From: an uncultured Oceanobacter sp.
GTDB lineage: Bacteria; Pseudomonadota; Gammaproteobacteria; Pseudomonadales; Oceanobacteraceae
Reading direction: 5' to 3'
DNA length: 64,000 nucleotides
Assembly (NCBI GenBank): GCA_913061185.1
Contig: CAJXTI010000005.1
Coordinates: 53,248-117,247 of the forward strand
Shown here one piece after another: positions 57,949 through 64,000 of this stretch. The notes beneath the pieces were generated by a model. That model had not been told where the DNA came from. It ran no database searches and saw only the letters and a list, made by a program, of their open reading frames with translations. Positions within the stretch are counted from its first letter, which is position 1; each line of letters begins with the position of its first letter. A program made the translations under genes and the position numbers.

Positions 57949-59085
57949 CTAACGGGCAGGCCAGCGTTGCTGAATATCCTGAATCGCGGCTTTGTTATCC
58001 AGCACCGCCGCTACGCAGTCGGGATCCAGCTGGCGACCGGAAAGCCGCTCCAGTTCCTGCCACACCGCATCTTCTTCCCATGCCTGCTTGTAACAACGGG
58101 CATTCAGCAACGCATCCAGAATATCCGCCACGGCAACAATACGAGCTTCCAGCGGAATTTCATGGGTACCATTCAGCCCCAGATAACCGGAACCATCCAG
58201 CTTCTCGTGGTGGTACTGGATAATATTCATCAGCATATCGATGTGCTCGATCCGGGCCAGATCAAAACGCCGAATCGCCTTTTCAAGCAGTGTCTTGCCC
58301 CCAGAAACATGACGCTTCATTTCATCAAATTCCTCTGCGGTCAGACTGCCCGGCTTGTGCAGAATCCGATCCGGCACCGATATTTTGCCAATATCATGTA
58401 ACGGCGCAAACAGCGTCAGATATTCTATCCAGCTGTCTGACAACGGCTGTGACGATTGTAATTGCCGGGCAATCAGCCGGGTGTACGCGGCCATACGCTG
58501 CATATGGTCGTCCGATTCAATACAGCGCACGCCACTGACATCCAGTGCCCAACGTGCCAGCGCATGCAGACGGCGTAACGTCTCCTGTTCCTGCGCCAGC
58601 GTCTGCCCCACCAAATGGCCCCACAGGGTGCAATACGCCGCCATGGGCGCCGAGAAATAGTCAATGGTACGAGCATTCAGAAACAGCATCCCGAGGAAAT
58701 GGCCTTCCACCGTCAATGGCATCGTCAGGCTTGAGCGATAACCCTGCCCCAACAGCGCCGCCGTATGCGTTGACAGCTCATCAGAGCGAAACTCGCGCAT
58801 ATCACCGACCACCCGCACCAGCGGGTTATCGGCCAGAACTTTTAACGATGGCACCGCGTCTAATAACACGCTGTACCCCGTTAGTGGCGATGCGTCATCT
58901 CCGGCGCAGGTAAAGGTCGATAGCTGATCACTGTCTGGCTGATACAACGCCAGAGACAAACGATCAATACCGGAATACTGTTCACGCAACACCCGATAGA
59001 GATGCTGCAACCGATCACCGAATGACAGCGGCTGCGCCAACTGCTGGTAGGGGTCGATAAAACGCTGTTCTGAGGCATTGGCCAT
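57949..59085 (-). CDS. GAF plus HD-GYP-type signalling protein
   Basis: 378 residues. A GAF-like N-terminal domain (about 20-165) precedes an HD-GYP-type domain (about 175-375). His230-Asp231 are in PLHDIGKISVPDRIL and HHEKLDGSGY is at 292-301. The third motif reads GYL in place of GYP. The family hydrolyses c-di-GMP. Whether this variant is active is open. The start has GGAGG five bases upstream; thirteen earlier codons were dropped. Confidence 0.85.
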   Translation of the reverse strand: MANASEQRFIDPYQQLAQPLSFGDRLQHLYRVLREQYSGIDRLSLALYQPDSDQLSTFTCAGDDASPLTGYSVLLDAVPSLKVLADNPLVRVVGDMREFRSDELSTHTAALLGQGYRSSLTMPLTVEGHFLGMLFLNARTIDYFSAPMAAYCTLWGHLVGQTLAQEQETLRRLHALARWALDVSGVRCIESDDHMQRMAAYTRLIARQLQSSQPLSDSWIEYLTLFAPLHDIGKISVPDRILHKPGSLTAEEFDEMKRHVSGGKTLLEKAIRRFDLARIEHIDMLMNIIQYHHEKLDGSGYLGLNGTHEIPLEARIVAVADILDALLNARCYKQAWEEDAVWQELERLSGRQLDPDCVAAVLDNKAAIQDIQQRWPAR

Positions 59086-59255
59086 AACGACCTCCAGGAG
59101 CAGAAACGAACAAAAACAAGGCAAAAGCCACTCTCTTCAGTCTAGCCAAAGCTGTCTTGCACGCCGCTGACCCATATCAAGGCGGTCGGGCAACAGCCAA
59201 CGTAATTTGACAGCCAGACACGCCAATATATTCGACGTTTATTAAGGAGAATCCG

Positions 59256-59597
59256 ATGAACATTGATGCACTACGGAGCCGCTTGAGACAACAGCTGGAT
59301 GAGCTTCAAACCCGCTCTGTCGATGCCGAACGACTCGCCAGTCACCGTGACAACCCACTGTCGGCAGATTTTGCCGAACAGGCAACCGAGCGTGAAAACG
59401 ACGAGGTACTGGGCGCTATCAGCGGCGAAGCCTGTATTGAAGCAGTAGCGATCCAGCAGGCGCTGGAGCGAATTGAACAGGGCACTTACGGCAGCTGTAT
59501 TGAATGTGGAGAAACCATCGAAAGCGCACGGTTGGAAGCAGTGCCTTATGCAATTCGCTGCCTGCAATGTGCCAGTCGGCACGAACAGCAGGCCTGA
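59256..59597 (+). CDS. TraR/DksA-family zinc-finger protein
   Basis: 113 residues. An N-terminal helical hairpin is followed by a C4 zinc finger with Cys 81, 84, 102 and 105 (CIEC ... CLQC). It is shorter than DksA (about 150), and the coiled-coil tip lacks the D-x-x-D-A of DksA, so direct RNA polymerase control in the DksA manner is not assured. AAGGAG lies upstream. Divergent from the HD-GYP gene. Confidence 0.88.
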   Translation: MNIDALRSRLRQQLDELQTRSVDAERLASHRDNPLSADFAEQATERENDEVLGAISGEACIEAVAIQQALERIEQGTYGSCIECGETIESARLEAVPYAIRCLQCASRHEQQA

Positions 59598-59623
59598 GAA
59601 AACAACACGCATGGAAGTGGCTC

Positions 59624-59749
59624 TCACAACATATCCAGCTTCTTTTCGATACGCTCAAGGCGTTGCTCCAACACCTTGAGCTGGCGAGATTGCTCCCGTA
59701 TTAGCCGGGATTGGCCCGCTTCATCCTGCTGCATCATCAGTGAAGACAT
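59624..59749 (-). CDS. Possible 41-residue coiled-coil protein
   Basis: From ATG 59749 the peptide is a basic/acidic amphipathic helix (REQSRQLKVLEQRLERIEKK) with a heptad pattern, ending in LDML. The heptad pattern supports coding, but the ribosome site is weak. Its stop is 26 bases beyond the DksA-like gene, in convergent direction. A longer reading to 59842 looks less protein-like. Confidence 0.4.
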   Translation of the reverse strand: MSSLMMQQDEAGQSRLIREQSRQLKVLEQRLERIEKKLDML

Positions 59750-59889
59750 GCTCGCCGTCAGCGTAGGGACGCCCTCCGTGGCTGTCCGAAACGGCCGCGC
59801 ATATTGCACAACGGCCACGATTGGCCACGATGGAACCGGCAATGGCCACGGATGGAGCCGGGCCCTACGTTATATGATACAACCGTCTG

Positions 59890-60336
59890 CTAACGCGGGC
59901 TAACCTCTACCTCACACAGTACCGAGTTGGCAATAAAACAGTGCTCATGAGCTTTGTGATGCATGGCCATAATGGCTTCAGCATCGGGCACCTTGTCACC
60001 CTCAAACACCACCCGTGGTGACAAACGGATGCAGGCGACATGGAAACGGCCATCGTCTCGCTGTGCCAGCTCTGCTACTGCACGGTCATCGTACGACACC
60101 ACGGTCAGCCGCTTTTTGGCTGCCAGCGCCAAAAAGGTCATCATATGGCAACTGGCCATCGATGCTGCCAGCATCTGCTCAGGATCACAGCCGTAGTCAT
60201 TACCAGCGCCTCCGGCTGCTATGTGTGCCTGATGGCCAAAGTCGAGTTGATGGCGGCGCTCAAAACCCAGGTGAGAGAACTCACCCTCACGCTGCCAGTG
60301 TAAATCCATGCCGTGTTCTGAAACCTTCGCTGTCAT
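59890..60336 (-). CDS. OsmC-family peroxiredoxin-like protein
   Basis: 148 residues. The two conserved cysteines are Cys63 (AASMASCHMM) and Cys133 (HEHCFIANSV). DPEQMLAASMASC is the family signature. OsmC/Ohr proteins reduce organic peroxides with thiols, and the YhfA-like subgroup is less studied. Cytosolic. Same strand as the next three genes but with its own gaps. Confidence 0.88.
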   Translation of the reverse strand: MTAKVSEHGMDLHWQREGEFSHLGFERRHQLDFGHQAHIAAGGAGNDYGCDPEQMLAASMASCHMMTFLALAAKKRLTVVSYDDRAVAELAQRDDGRFHVACIRLSPRVVFEGDKVPDAEAIMAMHHKAHEHCFIANSVLCEVEVSPR

Positions 60337-60386
60337 TTATTGTGCTTCCAGGGATAGGGGATCACCAATCAATACCATTGACGGGG

Positions 60387-60962
60387 TTAGTCAGCCAGTG
60401 TTTTGCGCAGGGTAAAGGCACCCCGTAATTGACCCACCTGATAACCCACCGCCTGGTCAGCCGGGTACAGCTCACTGAGACGAGTTTTAACCGGCTCAGC
60501 CAACGCTGAACCATGGCAGTTCAGACACAAGGCTCCGGTCGGAATCGCTTTCATATAACGATATTCACCGTTCTCCAGCATGCTGGCTTCCAGCGCAGCC
60601 GGAGGTTCGCCTGCCGCCAGACGCTGGTCGAAAGATTTTAAGGTCGCCAGTTCCCAGGCGTCCGGGGCATTGGCCGGATTGCGCAACTGCAACGAGGTAC
60701 GCCCCACCGTCCAGTCGCCCTGGCTGTTGGCAGCGGCAATTGCCGGTGCCTGGGTATTACACAGATGAATGGCTGCGGTTGGGCCGCCCGCCTTCATCCC
60801 CTGCTGTACCGTTTGTTTCAGCTGTTTGCCAAACGTCATGGCCTGCTGCCGGGCTTCAATACGCAGGCTGGCGTCATCAAGCTGTTCAGCCTTGACGGTT
60901 GCACTGGTCAGCGACCCGAATGAGCCACCCAGTACACAGACCAGCGTCAATAATTTTTTCAT
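60387..60962 (-). CDS. Periplasmic haem-binding protein, DUF3365 (Tll0287-like)
   Basis: 191 residues. A signal peptide of about 25 residues ends near VKAEQ. One c-type haem site is CLNCH at 146-150, late in the protein. RNPANAPDAWE is a Tll0287-type signature. The family is suspected to sense redox state or gas. The start at MKKLLTL has GGAG nine bases upstream. Confidence 0.88.
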   Translation of the reverse strand: MKKLLTLVCVLGGSFGSLTSATVKAEQLDDASLRIEARQQAMTFGKQLKQTVQQGMKAGGPTAAIHLCNTQAPAIAAANSQGDWTVGRTSLQLRNPANAPDAWELATLKSFDQRLAAGEPPAALEASMLENGEYRYMKAIPTGALCLNCHGSALAEPVKTRLSELYPADQAVGYQVGQLRGAFTLRKTLAD

Positions 60963-61120
60963 CGTTATGCTCTCCATAAATAACTAAATACGCACAAAGG
61001 AATATTAATATTCTGAAAAAGCGGATACATGTATCAACACGATCCGCTCCTGTCTTGGTGTCCATCTGCCGCGAATGGCGAACGGCAAATTACCGTTTGT
61101 AATGGCTTATGGCCGTATAT

Positions 61121-61501
61121 TTACTGGTATACGCTAGGATTAACTTCCACCTTGTGGACGTCACCGCTCCAGCCGTCAAAACCACCCACCAGCATTTTTA
61201 CCTGGTCAAACCCCATACGCTTGAGGGTATGAGCTGCCAGTGTGCTGCGGCCACCATTCTTGCAATACAATACAATCGTGGCTGCTGTATCCATCAGCGC
61301 CGGATGATCACCGACCCGAAATTCCAGCACTCCACGAGGCACATTCACGGCCCCTGGCAAATGTCCCATCTCGAACTCGGCCGGCTCCCGCACGTCCAGT
61401 ACCACGGCACCGGCGGTCAACAAGGACTCTGCCTCTTCGACGTTAACCGGGTTAACCGATACCCGTGCTTCGGCCAACAAATCTTCTTTTTTGAGTATCA
61501 T
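61121..61501 (-). CDS. Single-domain rhodanese
   Basis: 126 residues. VVLDVREPAEFEMGHLPGAVNVP and the active loop C80-KNGGRS define a rhodanese domain, with the catalytic Cys intact. No signal peptide from the chosen start (AGAGG upstream, MILKKEDLL). Sulfur transfer is inferred; the acceptor is unknown. Confidence 0.88.
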   Translation of the reverse strand: MILKKEDLLAEARVSVNPVNVEEAESLLTAGAVVLDVREPAEFEMGHLPGAVNVPRGVLEFRVGDHPALMDTAATIVLYCKNGGRSTLAAHTLKRMGFDQVKMLVGGFDGWSGDVHKVEVNPSVYQ

Positions 61502-61591
61502 CAGGTTTCCTCTTGACCAACGAACCGGAACAAACATGCCCATGCAGGCATATTATTAGTGTGCACCCAAACGCCATACAAACCAACCGGC

Positions 61592-62671
61592 TTAATCACA
61601 ATTGATGCAACTCGCCGCCGCATCAGCTGCCGCTGCTCCGGCTTGCTCAGCCGCCTCGATACGTTCAAGCGTAGCAGGATGCGAACTCAGATACTGCTGC
61701 CAGCCCGGTTGATCTGTTGATAGCGGATCATCCGCATGTGACGCCATCAATAACCGCATGGCACGGGCAAAATCCAGCGGCGACCGGCCAAGTTGCTGCA
61801 GCCTGGCAATGGCAAAATCATCCGCTTGCCGCTCCATCTCCCTGGAGAAGGCATTTTCCAGCAAACCGGTTCCGGCCCCCAGCAGCAGCTCGGAGCTACC
61901 CTCTATATCGCCAAACAGTAAGCCAAACAACACTGAGGTGGCGGCCGATCGCGCCATCAGCTGCATCCCATGCTGATACTCCACATGGCCAATTTCGTGC
62001 AGCATAACGGCGATCAGGGCATCCACATCGGACGCGGTAAGATCCACCATCTGGTCTGTTACCAATACGGTGCCATCGGGCAGCGCAAAGGCATTCGCGC
62101 CCATATCCCCGGTACGGAAAATCAGGGGATACTGCGCCGGTTCAAGCTGTAACCGTTCCAGCACCTGCTGCCAGTGCACACGCAACTGCTGCTGTTGTGG
62201 CAAGGGCAGTGATGACAGCTCAAAATGCAGCGAGTCGAGAACCTGCAGGGTGTGTTGGCCAACCTGCTGCGATACCTGTACTGGCAACCATTCTACCGTG
62301 GTTTGCGCCAGTGCTGGAATGCCACGAAACGTGACCCACCATAAACACAGCGGCACCGCCAAAGCCGCAACCAGCACCACCAGCCAACGGCTTTCCAGCC
62401 ATTCAGGTATACATTGCCGACGGCCAGCCACTAACCAGCGCCAATGTACATCGGCGGGAATAAAGCGGGCGTTATCTTCAAACACGACTTCTTGGGGTAA
62501 GCCAGGCACCGCACTTTCTACTACAAACTGGCCCGCTGCTGCGTATTTCAGCCCTTGTTGTACGTCCGTGCGATTCACATGAATCGCGCCGGTGTCATCC
62601 AGCAATGCCTCAGCCGCAACGGCCAGAGCACGATCGGCAAACTGATACTGTCCGGCAACAGCCGCTGTCAT
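61592..62671 (-). CDS. M48-family membrane metallopeptidase
   Basis: 359 residues. An N-terminal cytosolic region (about 1-90) is followed by one transmembrane helix (about 94-118) and a peptidase domain with HEIGH at 225-229 and the third zinc ligand Glu280 (EMERQAD). The C-terminus is Ala-rich and ends SCINCD. BepA/HtpX relatives act in envelope quality control. Its start overlaps the yjgN stop (ATGA), so the two form an operon. Confidence 0.88.
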   Translation of the reverse strand: MTAAVAGQYQFADRALAVAAEALLDDTGAIHVNRTDVQQGLKYAAAGQFVVESAVPGLPQEVVFEDNARFIPADVHWRWLVAGRRQCIPEWLESRWLVVLVAALAVPLCLWWVTFRGIPALAQTTVEWLPVQVSQQVGQHTLQVLDSLHFELSSLPLPQQQQLRVHWQQVLERLQLEPAQYPLIFRTGDMGANAFALPDGTVLVTDQMVDLTASDVDALIAVMLHEIGHVEYQHGMQLMARSAATSVLFGLLFGDIEGSSELLLGAGTGLLENAFSREMERQADDFAIARLQQLGRSPLDFARAMRLLMASHADDPLSTDQPGWQQYLSSHPATLERIEAAEQAGAAAADAAASCINCD

Positions 62672-63789
62672 CCCAGCACCGAGACATCAACATCAAACAA
62701 ACCTGCGGCTTCCTCACCAAAAGCGCCATCCTGCGACGTCACGGTATTGATCATGGAATCCATCGCGGGCTGAATCGTTACCTCGGTATGTTCCGCCAAA
62801 TAACGCAGCATACGTACCTGAGTAACCGGATACGCCAACCCCAAGGTTACGATTAACAGCAGGGCATTAGATATTGCCAGCCCGGCGTAACCGATAGGCG
62901 TGACATCCGATCGAAAAGTGGCGATGCCATCCAGCGACAGATTGGCCAGCAGGTGATTGCGGATCATGGCACTCCATATGGCGGCAACTAGTTGACTGAT
63001 CACAAACATCGCCACAAACAGCAGCACCGGCAACCAGAAGCGCGGGGGAGCGTCGCCCTCGCCCTCCCCAGTACCGGATAGCAGGCTGAACAACGGCAAC
63101 AGCAGCACCATACTGAGTATGCCAAGGCCGACACACACCAGTGCCGCGTGATAATACGCACTCGTCCGGTTACTCACGTTGAAGGCCTTGCCGCCATAGG
63201 TGATGTTGTTATGGGTGTACTGATCAATCTTCTTCAGTACCCAGGGCAGTGCGAAGTAGAAGGTGAACATGGCGATCAGCGGCAAAAAAATAAAATGCGC
63301 CATGATACCGCCATAGTCACCGGTAAAATCAAAACGAACCTGGCGGTAGGAAGTCATCCGCAAAGTGAAGCGAATGCCCTGACAAATCAGCCATGGCACC
63401 GCAAACATCAGCAGAAAATACATCAAGCTCGCCGCTATCGGGCTGACATAGGCAACACCTGACAGCAGCACCAACACCAGCAGGGCAATCAGGCGCCCTC
63501 GCAAGATTTGCAGCGGTTTGGCCAGATAACTGAAACGATGGCCATCCAGCGAGGTATGGCCATACAGGTAACGGTGATTACGTACCTTGGCCCAGGCGCT
63601 GTAAATGCCCAGCGTCAGCAGGGTCAACAACATATTGACCAGCCAGAGTTTCTGGTATTCCAGATTGCGGCCAGAAAACAGTACTCGTACGTCTCTCGCA
63701 CCACCCTCACTCGGTCGTGGAGGCGGTGTCACATCGTCATGGTCATTGGCTGCGGTGGCCATCCGGCCAGCAAAAGAATCAGTTTCCAT
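62668..63789 (-). CDS. yjgN: YjgN family (DUF898) membrane protein
   Basis: 373 residues with about six to seven transmembrane helices. LLTLLTLGIYSAWAKVRNHRYLYGHT and SLDGHRFSYLAKPLQILRGR are DUF898 signatures. LSDGIATFRSD-like SLDGIATFRSDV appears again in the second half, suggesting an internal repeat. Function unknown; often encoded beside an M48 peptidase, as here. Confidence 0.88.
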   Translation of the reverse strand: METDSFAGRMATAANDHDDVTPPPRPSEGGARDVRVLFSGRNLEYQKLWLVNMLLTLLTLGIYSAWAKVRNHRYLYGHTSLDGHRFSYLAKPLQILRGRLIALLVLVLLSGVAYVSPIAASLMYFLLMFAVPWLICQGIRFTLRMTSYRQVRFDFTGDYGGIMAHFIFLPLIAMFTFYFALPWVLKKIDQYTHNNITYGGKAFNVSNRTSAYYHAALVCVGLGILSMVLLLPLFSLLSGTGEGEGDAPPRFWLPVLLFVAMFVISQLVAAIWSAMIRNHLLANLSLDGIATFRSDVTPIGYAGLAISNALLLIVTLGLAYPVTQVRMLRYLAEHTEVTIQPAMDSMINTVTSQDGAFGEEAAGLFDVDVSVLG

Positions 63790-63830
63790 CGGGAGCTCTC
63801 AACATCTGTGTTAATAAATAGATGATGAGA

Positions 63831-64000
63831 TGGACGCTCCCCATATGATCCAGCGTCAAAAGCGCTAATATTTTGTTACGAGCAAAACGTCAATATGAGG
63901 AGCGTCCACATGAACAATATTAGTACCATCGCCATCGATCTTGCAAAGTCCGTTTTTCAGATCTGCATCGTCTCCGGGCACAACAAGGTATCGAAGCAGT
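63831..64000 (+). mobile_element. IS110-family insertion sequence, left part only
   Basis: The element runs off the right edge. An inverted repeat pair TGGACGCTCCCCATAT (63831 on) and ATATGAGGAGCGTCCA (to 63908) encloses about 42 bases just before the transposase ATG. Insertion is within 125 bases of the yjgN start. The outer boundary cannot be fixed without the right end. Confidence 0.7.
63910..64000 (+). CDS. IS110-family transposase, N-terminal 30 residues
   Basis: The visible codons start MNNISTIAIDLAKSVFQ. IDLAKSVFQ is the start of the DEDD (RuvC-like) domain of IS110 transposases, with its first catalytic Asp. GAGGAGCG lies just upstream as a ribosome site. The rest is beyond the window. 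Confidence 0.85.
   Translation, partial: MNNISTIAIDLAKSVFQICIVSGHNKVSKQ

Noticed and set aside
1..64000. CRISPR array, tRNA or rRNA genes
   Set aside because: No regularly spaced repeats of suitable length and no cloverleaf or rRNA signature was seen on reading; a covariance-model scan was not possible.

Overview
The window reads as a chromosomal segment of a free-living, probably marine, polarly flagellated gammaproteobacterium. The gene orders murU-amgK / lptD-surA-pdxA-rsmA-apaG-apaH and glyA-nrdR-ribD-ribE-ribBX-ribH-nusB-thiL are those of Pseudomonas and Oceanospirillales relatives. A split type II secretion locus (gspN-C-D only), flgP/flgT and a VC_2705-type sodium symporter fit the Oceanospirillaceae-like side best. 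This placement is inference from gene content; no marker gene was compared. Coding density is high on both strands, and I saw no tRNA, rRNA or CRISPR array.

Layout. 1-4.4 kb: start of an exported protein behind a Fur-box-like site, class I fumarase, a membrane-anchored coiled-coil protein, iron superoxide dismutase and a YceF-type Maf pyrophosphatase. 4.4-8.0 kb (minus): type II secretion secretin GspD, then GspC and GspN. 8.2-10 kb: GIY-YIG protein, TrhA/hemolysin III, ArfB. 10-12.5 kb (minus): djlA-murU-amgK (chaperone and peptidoglycan recycling). 12.6-20 kb: lptD-surA-pdxA-rsmA-apaG-apaH-glpE. 20.5-25.3 kb: prkA-yeaH-spoVR stress trio. 25.4-28.3 kb (minus): eamA and flgP-flgT, the latter behind a FliA-type promoter. 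28.5-34.3 kb: a 5'-nucleotidase-like lipoprotein whose leader is broken, dGTPase, and a two-subunit sodium symporter. 34.4-36.2 kb (minus): an overlapping pair resembling phage lambda P and a triple-repeat DnaT. 36.4-42.4 kb: ettA and a 1381-residue multi-PAS GGDEF/EAL sensor. 42.5-50 kb: the glyA to thiL run with riboflavin synthesis. 50-51.6 kb: SIMPL-domain protein, DUF1653 protein, YbaK. 51.6-54.8 kb (minus): an MbnP-MbnH copper pair with a beta-barrel third gene. 55-64 kb: a large secreted nuclease, CBS protein, GAF/HD-GYP protein, DksA-like zinc-finger protein, OsmC, haem protein, rhodanese, M48 peptidase, YjgN, and the start of an IS110-family element cut by the window edge.

How the parts work together. 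The envelope is the main theme: LPS transport (LptD), outer-membrane protein folding (SurA), murein recycling (MurU/AmgK), protein secretion (GspN/C/D) and a flagellar outer ring (FlgP/FlgT). The secreted nuclease is a plausible type II substrate. Metal and redox handling is the second theme: Fe-SOD, Fe-S fumarase, MbnP/MbnH, and a haem-binding Tll0287-like protein. Nucleotide-based regulation appears as ApaH, dGTPase, the GGDEF/EAL sensor, the HD-GYP protein and the DksA-like protein.

The most unusual items are the MbnP-MbnH-barrel operon, the lambda-P/triple-DnaT pair, the EF-hand-like loop inside the symporter, the disrupted leader of the nucleotidase, and several uncharacterised palindromes and hairpins.
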